DNA of 64,000 nt from Armillaria gallica (lineage: Eukaryota; Basidiomycota; Agaricomycetes; Agaricales; Physalacriaceae), in assembly GCA_037576215.1 (NCBI GenBank), contig JBANDB010000010.1, positions 2,914,001 to 2,978,000 on the forward strand. Direction: 5' to 3'. The position numbers and the translations under genes were made by a program. The notes below the pieces were generated by a model. It searched no databases and was not told the DNA's origin. It saw only the letters and a list, made by a program, of their open reading frames with translations. Numbering within the stretch: the stretch's first letter is position 1; each line of letters starts with the position of its first letter. Shown piece after piece: positions 22,636 through 34,784 of this stretch.

Positions 22636-25385
22636 GGCCCTGTGTCAGACAGAAAACTTTCTGGTGCACCTCAAAAAATACATGCTAGTTTTATGATCTT
22701 TATCCAAGGGGTTGCTCCTCATACTCTGCCCCTTAGTAAGTTACACAAAAATGTGTGTTTTTGATTTGACATAACATTTGTTCAGAGATAGATGGTAGTC
22801 TTACTGTACATGATGTCCTGAATATTGTCGAAAAACATGTTGCACAGGCCAGGTGCACATTAGCAGCTCTGTTTAACTGCTATCTTGCGGGAAGATGGAG
22901 ACCTCTGCTGGCTGAAGAGACATTGGATTCATTAAATGTTCAGGACCTTTCACACTTCTATAGTCGATATGTTCTTCCAGGAGGCCCAGGTATGCTCTAT
23001 TCTAATATCGGGCAAAGTTGAATTCTGGAAGCCAGCACAGATGCTTTTGACGTGACCTTGTCACCCAACCTTAGTCTGGATCATTGTCAATATATATGTT
23101 GTACAAACCATTCAGCCACAGGAGAACCTTACAAATTCAAGCCCAATGAAGAAAAGTTTCACATTCAAGCCTGTCTCGCTGTGGCTGGTCCCACTACTTT
23201 ATGCAGACTTCAGACGCAGACACTAACGTTGACCACCTGTGGTGCTTGTGCGGCTCTCACTGCTCAGAAAAGTGCATCTTCATTTTCACTCAATGAATGC
23301 TGTTTGCATGACGCTCCTTTGGGTATATCTAAGATGCTACTTCCCAATATAGAGAATTGTCAAAGAGTGTGGACCAATGGGCTTCATCATGTGAGAAACT
23401 TCTTTTGTCTTTGGCAGTTGATACTTAGAATTGTCTTAGCAATGGCAAATCCATTACAGACTGTTGCATCCATATCGTGAGCAGAGCTACAGAAAGTGCT
23501 TGAGGCTAAAAGCAAAGCGGAAGCCACAGCGGTCATTTTATTAAAGCTTTTTCAGCAAAATCTTGCTTCTTCTGGAAATGTCTTCACTGTCCCCGATGTC
23601 ACCACCATCGACCACAGCATAAAGAATGCCAAAGCGAAGGGTATGTTGTCTCAACTCAACACTACATTCCTTTCTTGATTGCATACTGCTTTTAGGGGTT
23701 TGCCCAGAGGCCAGGTTGCCAGTCGCAATATTATCCAGATTAAAGAAAGATTCGTTAAAGACTGGTTATTCAATGGCTCACATTTGACATGAAAGTGAGA
23801 CACAAAAATATTGACAACTCACCTTGGAAGGCCAATCTGGTAAATCTGCTAGGGTCTTCATTCAGGTTAAGAGGGAAAATGGCACTAAAAAGGGACTTTC
23901 TTTCTGGGTATGGGTCCCTTCTTACGATCTTTGTTTTTGAAGTCCTGATTGTTGTAGAACATACAATGGGCCGTGAGGTTTCCAGCTGCCACTTCTTGAA
24001 GCGATGTCATGAATCTCATCATTGAAAGCTTGCTGGTTGTCATTCATGATCATCCAGATGTCCAAGGATTTTCTTTTGTTGCTGGAGATTTCTTTCTTGT
24101 GGATTCAGGATGGAGCCCAATTCTTGATGGGGATCCTGATGAACTGACTGAACTGTTTTACAAAGGACTAGTGACCAGCAGTAAAAAGAAGGGAATAGCT
24201 GGTGTCAAATTCATTCAACCCATTCAAGAAAACTGGTTCATGGTGATCAAACCTGCCATTGCTGACAAATATGACATTTGGGCAGCTGGAGGTGAAATTA
24301 CCCCAATGGTCAGTGTCTCAATCCTTAAAAACAGTGTTGACTGATGGAGATACAGTCTATGCCTGTGAAGAGAGCCATAAGGAAGAAGAAGGGACATCCC
24401 ATTCCTATGCAATCCATTGTACATGATGTTTCCTTTGCATTGTTGTGAATGTTTAACATATGTGCATATAGGGTGCCTCAGAAGTCAGTGAGCAAGACGT
24501 CCATTATAACAGTGATACTATACTTGGAGACAACTCTCTATTTTTTGACTCCAATGTATCTATGGTGTCAGGACCACCCTCTTCAATATCTTTGGTATGA
24601 CTCAAAGTGTCTAGATCTTCCCCCATGCTCACCGGTTTCATCAGGGATACAGCCAGTCATCTTCCAAGTCAAAATCATTGTCAAAACGATCAGTGAGCCT
24701 GTCATGATTATGCTTTACACTTCTCTAAGTCCAAGAAGCTGTCCCCACCAAATGTCAAGGAAACACAAAAGCAGATCCATCCTGATATTACACCAAGTGT
24801 ATGTGAAAGATGGTTTGATGCCATTCCAGATCTAATTGAGAAGGGAGGCACATACATAGAAGGTCAACCTCAACCAGGTAAGTCCATCAATTTGAAATCC
24901 TGCCAATACTTATATATGTTCAGGTAAGCTGGAACATTGGGTTGAAATCTGCAATATCCCTCGCTTGCAATCTGAGATTCTCACAAGACCAAATTTTGCT
25001 TTTGATTCACAAACTAGGGGACATATCTATATCAACTGGGCTGAAAGCCCTGAGAAACACCTTGGTTCAGGCTCCTTTAAGACCGCACATCTTGGTGTCC
25101 TGCAAGTCGGTGTCATGTTGCAGGGAATTCCACTTCCACCCACACTCCAAGGTAACATTTGTATCAAGTGTCCATACCAAGGAGTTACCAGGAGTGGAGA
25201 TCCCAGGAGGTCCCCTGAAGGTTATGAAAGGACCTGCATTCTTCAAGAGGCAAACACCATGTTGTGGGCAAATGCTCTACATGACATGAGCCTCAATATG
25301 GTCCTGAGCAAAGCCACCTCGCTCGGCACAGCTCCCAGCCCAATCCCAGATCTTTGTTTTGTCAAGGCCGCAGTGGTGATGAAGT
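22636..25385 (+). pseudogene. Alpha-type protein kinase, 5' part (disrupted)
   Basis: Multi-exon host gene. Likely exons: 22636-22733 and 22785-22990 (LAALFNCYLAGRWRPLLAEE; donor GTATGC), 23096-23470 with Cys-rich sequence, 23496-23640 (ending at GTATGT), 23789-24340, and the kinase N-lobe from about 24930. The kinase part shows the Gly-rich loop GSGSFKTAHLG, the nucleotide-binding Lys in ICIKCPY, and EANTMLWANALHDM, all diagnostic of fungal alpha-kinases. The frame runs to VVMK at 25385, where Gyp-2 is inserted; it continues in frame at 33842. Several upstream exons have stops or uncertain borders, so the gene may already have been damaged. The N-terminal exons may belong to a separate gene. 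Confidence 0.75.
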
Positions 25386-25808
25386 TATTAAACCTGAACT
25401 CCTATTAAGGGTAAACACCGGCTGTCTCGCATTCGGGCAGTCACTGATGAGTTCCTTAAGCAATAGGCGTTAAGTTTAAATCCTTAGCTGTCCGCGATGA
25501 ATTAAGTGATAGTTTCGGTATAGATTAAAGTTAGCTCGAAGCTGGGGTACATACAGTGAGAGCTACTACTTAAGTATTCGAAGTGAGGGTTCTAATAATA
25601 GACTGTGTAAGAAAGATAGAGTTCACAAACATGCGGCGTTGGAGTGAGGACATGTGAGCATGCAATAGAGAAGCGATATGGTGCGACAACGAAGCAATTA
25701 CATGGGAACGTCGCCTCGTAGCTCTGTCACCCCCTGTGGTCAGTGGCCCAGTCAGTCCAGTTTCCCATGATAAGATAAGATAAGGCAAAAAATGAATAGA
25801 TCATGACA
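25386..25808 (-). repeat. 3' LTR of Gyp-2
   Basis: 423 bp; on the minus strand it starts TGTCATGATC and ends GGTTTAATA. It holds AGCTTCGAGCTAA (plus-strand 25531-25543, inverted), which pairs perfectly with the primer site at 33400-33412. It is preceded by the purine tract AATGAGGGGGTAA (25809-25821 inverted). Confidence 0.95.
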
Positions 25809-25821
25809 TTACCCCCTCATT
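25809..25821 (-). promoter_or_regulatory. Polypurine tract of Gyp-2
   Basis: AATGAGGGGGTAA directly precedes the 3' LTR. The same 13 bases precede the 3' LTR of Gyp-4 (55608-55620), as expected for the plus-strand primer in reverse transcription. Confidence 0.8.
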
Positions 25822-25843
25822 AAGGCAGGCGTGCCGACTGCTG

Positions 25844-28800
25844 TTAAGTCTCCCCTAGGCATATACGTGGGATCTCTACTGGTTCGTTCAGCCCCTTTGT
25901 GTCTTGTGATGGGTCATCATGGCATCCCAGCAAGTCCCAAAGTTCGTTCTGGTCATACCACACTTTCTCACCGGTGTGTTTGCTTGTGTATGACTGCCAG
26001 TCCGGTTGGTAGGTATTCGTGTCAACCTTGTCGACGTGTTCAGCGAGGAATTCTTCGACGAGCTCATCTGCGTCCATGTTGTCTTCCCATACCCAACTGT
26101 TCGATTCGGGTCCATAGCCCTTCCATTTGACAAAGTAATTGGTCGCTGTTCCCGGTGGTCCCCCTCTTCTTCCTCACACTCGTCGATGTCTGATGTCTAG
26201 GACTTTCTCGACTTTGTAGTGTTCCTCACCATCTATGAGATCTGGCGGAGGAGGAGGTGGTTGTTCTTGATTGGGGAACAAAGGAGGGATGTATGGCATG
26301 AGCAGCAACTCATTAAAGGTCGGGTGAATTTTCCAGTTGGCTGGTAGGGCGAGGGTGTATGCCGAAGCACCTTTCTTCTCTTTGATTTCGAAAGGGCCCG
26401 TTCACTTGTCATCGAGCTTTTTCTTTGGACGGGGAAGATGGAGATTAGATGTGTCAAGCCACACTTTGTCACCTATTTTGTACTCGATGGCTGAGTGCCT
26501 TGATTTATCGTATTGCACTTTCATTTGTAGCACAGCCTTTTTGAGTGACTTTTTGGTGGTGGTATGGATCTCTTGCATCTTGGAGACGAAGGTGCTTGAG
26601 GCTGGGGTGCGGAAGGGGGTGGCAGGTTTGCTTCCTGGTAGTACGTCGGGATTGTAGCCGTAGTTGACCTCAAAGGGGCTTTTGCCAGTAGAGGAATGGG
26701 TTCAGTTGTTGTGGGCAAATGCGGCGAGGGAGAGCCATTCTGACCAGTCGGTCTGGAGGTGATTGACAAACATGCGAAGGTACTTTTCGACTTCTTGATT
26801 AACCCTCTCCATTTGCCCATCTGTTTGGGGATGGTAGGCTGTTGATGCATTGCCTTTGATCTGAAGGAGGTTGTAAAGGTCTTTCATGAATTTTGATATG
26901 AACACGGCCCCCCTGTCCGAGATGACAACTTGAGGCATCCCGTGTTTTGCATACACCTCGTCCTGTAGAATTCTTGCCCATCCTTCCGATGATAGTTCAG
27001 TGGAACATGTGACTGGAATGATCTCCTTTGAGAATCAGTCAACGATCACAAGGATGGCATCGTGGCCGTTGCTCTTTGGTAGTCCGGTCACCATGTCTAC
27101 CGAGATGTGAGTCCAGGGATGGGAGGGTATTTCATTGGGGTGGAGGGCGCCACCTTCGCTTGAGTGCTGCTTTTTGTCCGTTGACAAGTTTCACAGCCAC
27201 GTACATAGGTTTCGATGTCCTTCTTCAGCTTTGGCCACCAGAACTCTCGTAACACGAGTTCCTTAGTCTTTTCGATGCCTGGGTGTCCAGCGGTGACGTG
27301 GTCATGGGAGCGGGCTATGACTTCTCCTCGGAGTGCATGGTCCCAGGGAACATAGATCCTGCCATCATACCAGACTAACCCGTCCTCCATTTTCATGCCA
27401 TGATCATGACTGACGGAGCCGGCGACGGCGGGGTCCCAGAGGTGGGCCTTCCTGGTGGCAGCCTGCACTTTTTGGTGGGTCTCCTCGATGGTGGGCATGA
27501 TCATCGCCCGGAAGTGTTCAGGAGATAGGACAATCACCTGGTCATTGTCGTCCTGTCCCTGATCATGGTCTGCATGTCGGGAGAGAAGGTCAGCTTTTTT
27601 GTTGGCGGTTCCAGCTTTATGATGGAGGGTGAAGTGATATTCTGCCAATTCGGTGATCCATCGAGCTTGGCATCGGTTTACTTTCTGAGGCTTTCGGAAA
27701 TACTGGAGGTTTTGGTGATCCGTCCAGATTTCGAAATCCTGGTATGTGCCCATAAGGTAGTGTCTCCATTCTTCCAGCGCGAGCATGATTGCAAGGAGTT
27801 CCTTGTCGTAGATCTCATAGTTGCACTCGGTAACAGAGAGGGACTTGGACAGAAACGAGACCGGCCTCCATTTTCCATCCTGCTCTTGGGAGAGGACTGC
27901 GCCGATTGCTCCCTCGCTAGCATCTGCTTCCACTCTAAACTTCCCTTCGTTCGTCGGTATGGCGAGTATAACGTCCTCAGCCAGTTGTCTCTTTAGCTGC
28001 TCGAAAACCTTCTGCTGAGCTCTGCCCCATTTCCATGCATCGTTACCTGTTAACTGAGTCATGGGCTTCACGATCTTGCTATAGTTTTTTATGAAGCGTC
28101 AGTAGAAGTTTGTGAACCCCAAAAACGACTGCAGTTCCTTTTTCTTGGTCAGTACCGGCCAGTCAAGGATGCCTTTGATTTTAACAGGGTCCATCCAGAT
28201 GCTGCCCTCGCTGATGATGACGCCTAGGTACTCCGTTTCCAGGACCTTGAACTCGCATTTTTCAGCTTTAAGGAACAGCTTGTGTTTCCTTAGGGTTGCC
28301 AATACTTCTCGTGTGATTCGACGGTGCTCCTCTTTAGTTTTTGACATGATGAGGATATCGTCGAGGTAGATGGTAACCTTCCCAGACGCGATGAGGTCTT
28401 TAAAAATGTCGTTCATCATCCACTGGAAGGTGGCAGGCGAGTTGGTGAGTCCAAAGAACATAACTGTCGGCTTGTATAAGCCATGGTTGGTTCTGAAGGC
28501 TGCCTTCCACTCGTCTCCTGTTTTGATACGAACATTATTATACCCCCATCGAATGTCCAGTTTGGAGAAGTACTTGGTGCCTCGTAGCTTGTCCATGAGT
28601 TCAGAGATTAAAGGGAGTGGGTATCAGTTTTTGATCGTCATTTCATTAAGCTTCCAATAGTCCTGAACGGGTCTCAGCTTCCCATCCTTCTTTTTGACAA
28701 AGAAGAATGGAGACACCATAGGCGATTTGGAAGGTCGTATCCTTCCACTGGCTAGATTTTCGTCCAGGAATTTGTCCAACTCCTCTTGCTCTTCTCAGTT

Positions 28801-30672
28801 GAGTGGGTAGACCTTGCAGTCCAGATTGGCATTAGCATTTGGAATAAGTTCGATGGCATGATCCCATGGTCTCGGTTCTGGGAGTTCATCAAAACTTTCT
28901 TTATCGAATAAGTCCTTGAAGTCTCAGCACCATTCGGGAACCATTTCTTCGAACATTTTGGTTTTCTTGTCCACGTTCGCCTTGGCTGCTAAGTCATTTG
29001 CTACGTGTCGCATTGCTCTGATGTGAATGGCTTCTTCAAAGTTTATCGCAAGGATGGTGTCACCCTCTTCAAGCTCCTCGTCCCACTTATCATATGGGTC
29101 CGCATCCGGCAATGGAATCAGGGTGTGATGGCACTGGCATTGGGTGAAGATCATCTTCCCGGTTTGCCAGTTGATTAGCAGGTTGTGCTTCATCAACCAG
29201 TCATGCCCAAGGAAAATGTCGCGGTCTTTTAGGTCAGTGACAGCCAGATCTAGGCGCTCAACGTGATCTCCGATGATGATATTCAAAGAGGCGAAGGTGA
29301 TGATCTGTCCCACACTATTCTTTGATCTGTCTGTGTTGTATATGGTAATGGGCGCCACTGTTGCATGAGTGGGAATACGGTGGTTCTCGATAAAGGCTCA
29401 GCTGATGGCACTGCTGGTACAACTGCTGTCAACCAGAGCCAAAGAGGCAATGTGAGTGCGGCTCCCTGGTATCTTGACTTGGATGTCAGTGGTCAGGGCC
29501 TTTTTGTTCCCGCTTACCTGGCAGATATAGCGCTTGGGTTGTCGGAGCTTGTCCATCCATTCTAGCGCTGTGATATGCGTGGCTTTCTTCAGACCATCGG
29601 TCATCTCATCAACCACTTCCTCAATCCTCATTTTATGGATCCAGTTTTTTAGGATCGCCCTCGCTTTTGACTCAGTTTTCGCTTCCTTAATGCCATGTAG
29701 TGTCCATTCTGCCTCGAACAGTTTGAGCCACATATGTGGGACCTTCTCAGTCTTTGCACTGGAACCTGATGGTTCGACTACCATTGACTGGGTCTCCTCA
29801 GGTACTACAGGGGGATTTTGGTTAGCCTTTCGACTCAATTGGAAGCTAGTATCGTCTTCTTCGTCAGGAATCTCTTCAATTTGTACCGGACACCCCCTAT
29901 TCACTGCCTGGGCGCTAGCAGCTTCCCCCTGTTCATCAGCTGCATGGTATTCCTTTGAGTCGTACCTCGAGGAGTCGCGTCTTGAGGATTCTTGCTGTTC
30001 CTGGGTGGGATGTGGGGTATGTATCTGCTCTTGACCTCCCTGGGTGAGGCGTGGGGTGCGTTTCTTGGAGGGGTCACCTCAGGCGACAGGCTCGACTTGT
30101 ACCGAATAAACGGTTTTACCAGTTTCACCAGCTCCCTCTGAGCCCACAGGGTCCCCCATTGCTTTCAGCGCCTCGGTATCTATAACTATTTCCTGGGTTG
30201 TGGTCGAAGTCCTCTCCTTCGATAACCTTGCACAGCCCTCTGCCAACAGGGGGGATGGTGTTACAGTGTTGGTCCCTAATTCCCCAATTGATGAGGGAAC
30301 CCTGTTAGCGGACGGGGTTGCTTCGTCAGAGCTCGAGTGAAACCCTTGCTCTGCCCCACTTGGTCGTGCATTCGTCACTGCGGCAGTCTCGCTAGGAGAG
30401 GGCCTCGACTGGTGCAACGCCATTATGGTGGGTAGCACTGTGGTGGGTGCCTTTTCATCTGCTGCATTCGCTCGTGGTGAGTTACTAGCTGGACACTTAT
30501 TTGCTGGTTGCGCAGTCCTGGGGTCAGCAGCCCCGACCGTCTGTTTCGATTCTTTCTTGGTTTCATTCTTCATAGTGAAGTCGCAAAGGGGTATATTCAA
30601 ATGCATATTTATAACTACAGAAGTGCTATGAGTGTTACAACCAGGCGATAAGGGCGCACCCGATGGAACCAA
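25844..30672 (-). pseudogene. pol of Gyp-2
   Basis: The frame from 30672 to 27097 stays in register with only stop codons: leader, protease (LALVDSSCTSS, Gly of DSG changed to Ser, near 29420), GDHVERLDLAVTDL, RT ([47 protein letters not shown] near 28350), RNase H (FRVEADASEGAIGAVLSQ; NYEIYDKELLAIM) and integrase HHCC (HDHVTAGHPGIEKTKELVL; CETCQRTK near 27190). A one-base deletion near 27150 shifts the frame. Integrase core follows at 26956-26702 (VVISDRGAVFISKF), then a C-terminal domain, a second shift near 26190, and the chromodomain end (MDADELVEEFLAEHVD, 26077-25844). The protein would polymerise, integrate and target the element. It is broken here. Confidence 0.9.
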
Positions 30673-30698
30673 GTTCTCCGCTGAGCCAGTCGAATCGT

Positions 30699-33212
30699 TT
30701 ACTGCTCGGCACCATCTTTTACCTCCTCAACTTTTAAGCCCATCTTCTCTTTCGTTGCTACATGGTCCCAGTAATAGTCGAGGTGTCGTAATGCTTCTTC
30801 CTTTGTCTTTGGCGACTTGGGACAGTCCCGTTTGAAATGTCCCACCTGGCCGCATTGAAAGCATTTCGCTTTGGCGCGTACCACGTCGATGTCCATGGGC
30901 TTGCCCGCCCCTCCGTAAGTTGTGCCAGTTCCCGTCTGCTTTTCAGGGACACTGCCCTGCTGCTGCTGATTCCCCTTCGCCGGGGTCGTGCTCGTCTTCA
31001 CCTGTTGCTTCCAATCCACTACTTTGACCCCCTGTTCGGCCTTCCTTGTCCTCCAATTATGGTCAATTCAAAGTATACGCCGTTTCCACTCCTGGTAGGT
31101 TGTCGGGAGTTTGCCGTCTGTGGCGTAGATTATATCCTTGGCCGTTGAGCGACACGCCTTTTTGACCTGGTTTACTATCATCGCGTCGACTCCAAGGATT
31201 CCTGCCTCAAACGCCAGTGATTCGAACTGCTGGAAGAACAGGTTGCCGTCGGCGAAATTCTTCTGTTGGAGCTTTTCCCACTGCGCGAGCTTGATCTCGG
31301 CATTGGCATCCTTCCAGAAGCGCTGTCGGACTTCTTCCACGAACTGTTCATATGCCGGGTAGAACTGATCCCTGTTGCTGTTCCTTCCCAGCTCTTGTGT
31401 GCACAACTCCCACCAAGTTTGGGCATCCTTGCCAAATCGTGAGGCGCAAAAGATGACTTTGTGGGGGTGGTAACGGAAGTGCGCATTGAAAACCGAGAAG
31501 AACCGGGCGATGTTGTTCGAGTCGCCGTTGAAGTTCTCAGGCACCTTGACCATCTCGGGCTTCAGTGACGCCCAGGGTCCCTGGTCACCTACCGCAAGGG
31601 TCCAAGGCACAGGGGGATCTGGTGGTCCCAGCGGTGGTGGGAATCGGGGCAGCGCCCAGTGCTGGGGCACATTATGTGGCGGCTGTGGCGGTCCAGATGG
31701 GGGTTGCAGCTTGCTCGGTTGCTGGGGCGCATTCAAAGGTCCCGCACCGTCATCGGCATTGGCGGCAGCAAAGAGCCTAGACCGTCCTTGTGTATCTGGC
31801 GGCCCGTATCCCCGGGGATAGGTGTAGCTCGGTGCTGCAGGAGCGTAACCTGGTTGCCACCTTGGGTAATCAAGCACCACAGTCCGTGGCGGTGGTACCT
31901 GGGGTTCATCCTCCATTGGTTCCGGCATATATGTTACCGGTGGTAGATCGATCTGGGGCCATTGGTATCTGGCTGGTACTTCAGCATGGCAGTCCTGATG
32001 GATCATGTTATAGGCGACGCAGGCAAAATGAGCGGCTTCTTCCTTCAATATATAGCTATACCCGTAATGCACGTAATCTCTCCTGGCCGGCGTCAAGGCC
32101 CAATCTCAATCTGCTAGTAGTTCTTGCCTAAAGTGCTCAAAGAGCTCTTCTAGGGTTGCGGTGAGGAGGACAGCAGGGACCTGAACTAGCTTGCCCATCG
32201 ACAGGAGGTACAGCTCCCGGGCAATGGTTATCAGGGTGGTCGGCTGGGGGAGTGTTCGGGACATCGGGGGTGGGGACGGGGCTTGGGGAAGGGCTCCTTC
32301 TTCCAACGACGCCATTGACGTACTCCTCGATGCAGAGTACCTCGGTCCTGGAGCTACTGGCGGTGTGGTATACCGTTTCTCCCCTGTCATCGATGCCGGG
32401 GTGGTCGCTTGCCTCGATCCTTCCTGCCTCGTCATCGATTCTTCTGAACTCTGCCGCTTGCTCCGCCTCTGCTCTCCTTCTCTCGTGGTCATACCAGTTG
32501 AGTCCCTGCTCATCGACCTGGTAATGTGGGTCGAGCTCCTGTGCGATGTCGACTGCCAATCTTGGTGGCTCCCTCCTTCATCTCGGGATGGCGAGTCTGT
32601 TTGAGGCCTCTGGGGCTCCTCACACAGGGAACTCAGGTGTCGAAGACTGTTCGATGGGGACCAGGGGAGTGGGAGATCATGTCGTGATTTGTACGGGGGT
32701 ATCCCAGTAGTGAGGGGCAGCATAGGGATTTGGGTGGTAGGGGAAGAAGGCAGCAAGGGGGAGATTGAGGTTGTCCCAGACGAGGTCAAGCTCGGAAGTG
32801 GAACTGATGCGAATCTCATAGGGGTCTGGGGCGGCTGCTGGTACCCTGTCACCCCCAGTACAACCACTGGCAGGTCGCTCCGTGGCTGGGGATGTGCTAG
32901 GGCCTGCTCGCCCCAGGCCAAGTCAGACGAGGTACCTTGCCAGGTCTGTGGCGGTAGGAACATTTCGTGCTGCTGGATGGGGGGTAGAGCCGGCGGACTG
33001 GTGAGGGGAGGGCAGGTTGGTAGAAAGCTCGATAAAGGGGGGTCTTGCTCCGGAAGTACTTCCATTGCTTCCTTCCTGAATGCTGACTTCCACCTGCCCA
33101 GGAAGGTCTTCTTCGTCTCTCCTGTCAAGGCTAGAGTGCTCGTCAACAGCTGGGGCTTGTGGCGGTACGGGTGGGTAGAAGTGCACCAGTGGTGGCTGCT
33201 GTGGGAGGACAT
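30699..33212 (-). pseudogene. gag of Gyp-2
   Basis: The ATG at 33212 opens MSSHSSHHWCTSTHPY, matching the gag starts of Gyp-3 and Gyp-4 (M-x-S..SSH..HPY). A long Ser/Pro/Thr-rich part is followed by capsid (ENFNGDSNNIARFFSVFNAH; YHPHKVIFCASRFGKDAQTWW at 31510-31400) and a CCHC knuckle (CFQCGQVGHFKRDC, near 30860). All parts are in one frame with TGA stops at about 32106 and 31068, both where an Arg CGA is the simplest ancestor (relative: LLRMDYNWR). It ends EEVKDGAEQ and overlaps the pol frame at GAGGAGGTAAAAGA. Confidence 0.85.
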
Positions 33213-33369
33213 AGTTTAAAGGTAGTGGAGGGTATTGAATCCTTCTGTTGCGTCTGCGACGAGTTGTCCTTTGGTAGTGTAGAATGGCCAATATAAGCGT
33301 AGCTGAGAAGAACGCTAGTCTGACCCCTAGGTAGACTGCAGATAGCAGGATTTCAAGGGTCGTCGACAT
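32137..33369 (-). pseudogene. Upstream membrane-anchored ORF of Gyp-2
   Basis: The ATG at 33369 lies 31 nt after the primer site. Residues 5-32 are strongly hydrophobic (LILAILHY at the end), directly followed by RTTRRRRNRRIQ; by the positive-inside rule the tail would be cytosolic. A Pro-rich and acidic tail (SLDRRDEEDLPGQVEVSIQE) runs to a stop at 32923, 149 codons in all. The same frame is open again at 32559-32137 (MAVDIAQELDPHYQVDEQGL). It lies one base behind gag, which begins 157 nt downstream and overlaps it. This is the longest intact version in the window. No homology recognised; the role could be particle or membrane targeting, but that is a guess. Confidence 0.6.
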
Positions 33370-33399
33370 CTGTAGGCTCCGGTTAAGGAGCAAAAGGTA

Positions 33400-33412
33400 A
33401 GCTTCGAGCTAA
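33400..33412 (-). promoter_or_regulatory. Self-primer binding site of Gyp-2
   Basis: On the minus strand TTAGCTCGAAGCT, one base after the 5' LTR. It is the exact reverse complement of the R-start 13-mer in the 3' LTR and differs by one CpG transition from that in the 5' LTR (33559-33571). Confidence 0.75.
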
Positions 33413-33413
33413 T

Positions 33414-33836
33414 TATTAAACCCGAACTCCTATTAAGGGTAAACACCAGCTGTCTCGCATTTGGGCAGTCACTGATGAGTTCCTTAAGCAATAGGTGTTA
33501 AGTTTAAATCCTTAGCTGTCCACGATGAATTAAGCGATAGTTTCGGTATAGATTAAAGTTAGCTTGAAGCTGGGGTACATACAGTGAGAGCTACTACTTA
33601 AGTATTCGAAGTGAGGGTTCTAATAATAGACCGTGTAAGAAAGATAGAGTTCACGAACATGCAGCATTGGAGTGAGGACATGTGAGCACACAATGGAGAA
33701 GCGATATGGTGCGATGACGAAGCAATTACATGGGAATGTCGCCTCGTAGCTCTGTCACCCCCTGTGGTCAGTGGCCCGGTCAGTCCGGTTTCCCATGATA
33801 AGATAAGATAAGGCAAAAAATGAATAGATCATGACA
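33414..33836 (-). repeat. 5' LTR of Gyp-2
   Basis: 423 bp, the same ends as the 3' LTR. The TATA region is less canonical than in the other family members (TACTTAAGTAG about 35 bp before the R-start 13-mer). The GAAGT duplication follows at 33837-33841. Confidence 0.95.
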
Positions 33837-33841
33837 GAAGT

Positions 33842-34321
33842 CCAGACCCGATTTAGTCAGACTGAAGGATTGGCTTGGATTTTGTGCATTGGTGGAAAGG
33901 CTTTTATTGACAGATGACTTTGTCAAATATGTATGCAACAGCACACTCCAGCCTATCGACTTAGCCTCTGACGAGAAACATCATAATGTGGTATTTCTGT
34001 GCTTTTTGCAACATGTTCAATATCACTTTACAAAAGCAAAGGCTTTTGTTTCAGATTACCAAGGTACTTTTGACTCTCCTGACTCACATTGCCAGGGACT
34101 AAGTTATGTCAGGTGCAGGTTGTTGGTTGACAGATCCACAGGTCATGGCAAAATCTGAGTATGTCAGACATTTTTCAGTAACAGAACAGCTCTAATTCTT
34201 TTTCAGAGTTGCGGGACATCAGCTTTTTGTGGATGGAAACATTGAAGGATCCATAGAACACTTCAGGGAACAGCACCTTTGCAATGCTTGGTGCAAGTGG
34301 TTTGAACTACTGGAATTATGA
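33842..34321 (+). pseudogene. Alpha-type protein kinase, 3' part
   Basis: It continues the kinase exon in frame after Gyp-2 (SRPDLVRLKDWLGF). It shows HVQYHFTKAKAFVSDYQG with the catalytic/metal-binding DYQG, then an intron (donor GTATGT at 34159, acceptor near 34206), then FVDGNIEG and the zinc-binding HLCNAWC before the stop at 34319-34321. The H-x-C-x3-C end is typical of alpha-kinases. A TGA abuts the donor at 34156-34158 and the splice phase does not fit cleanly, so this gene was decaying or is mis-spliced in my model. Confidence 0.85.
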
Positions 34322-34784
34322 ACTGTTGGAATGATATAGTTGATCTCTTTTAAAAATGCTCAACCCAAAATTTAAGGTTATCTGGCATATTTGTCATGCC
34401 TATAATTCTGTCTGGCCGATCTCGATTTCATGGGCAAGTTCGAACTTGTATAATCACAAAAGAAATGTACTAGGGTTCATATAATTTGAATTGAACCAGG
34501 AAGACTTATTCTAACAAAATACAAAGGAGCAACACAGATAACGAACACTCATGTCTTGGATGGTAGCCAATCAACGCAATAGCCTCCTGCCAAAAACGGG
34601 ATGCGAGGGTAGAGTCCATCCAGGAGTGCAGGATCATTTTGCAGATGAAAACTTGAAAAGATATGTAAAAGGTTTCAGGAAACTGAGTATTGTGAGGCAA
34701 TGTAGACTGTTGATGACATGGTAACTACAGGAGTTTGTATGGAATCATTGTTTAGTATTGTGGGTATAATATAGCAGATGATGA
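34322..34784. other. Intergenic, no gene seen
   Basis: AT-rich, with only short frames (for example a 64-codon minus frame at 34506-34700 without recognisable features). Confidence 0.4.

Larger units (their letters stand above)
25386..33836 (-). mobile_element. Gyp-2, full-length chromodomain Ty3/Gypsy element
   Basis: An 8,451-bp element with two 423-bp LTRs (25386-25808 and 33414-33836) flanked by GAAGT (25381-25385 and 33837-33841). In its own orientation: LTR, primer site, upstream membrane ORF, gag, pol with chromodomain, polypurine tract, LTR. LTR copies differ at about 20 positions by eye, all transitions and nearly all at CpG. Coding frames contain TGA stops and two single-base frameshifts, so it is dead. 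It sits inside an exon of the alpha-kinase gene in the opposite orientation. Confidence 0.95.

Noticed and set aside
32689..33219. A 176-codon plus-strand frame across the Gyp-2 gag
   Set aside because: It is the shadow of the Ser/Pro-rich gag and upstream ORF on the other strand; Gly/Val/Trp-rich as expected for the complement of Pro/Ser codons.
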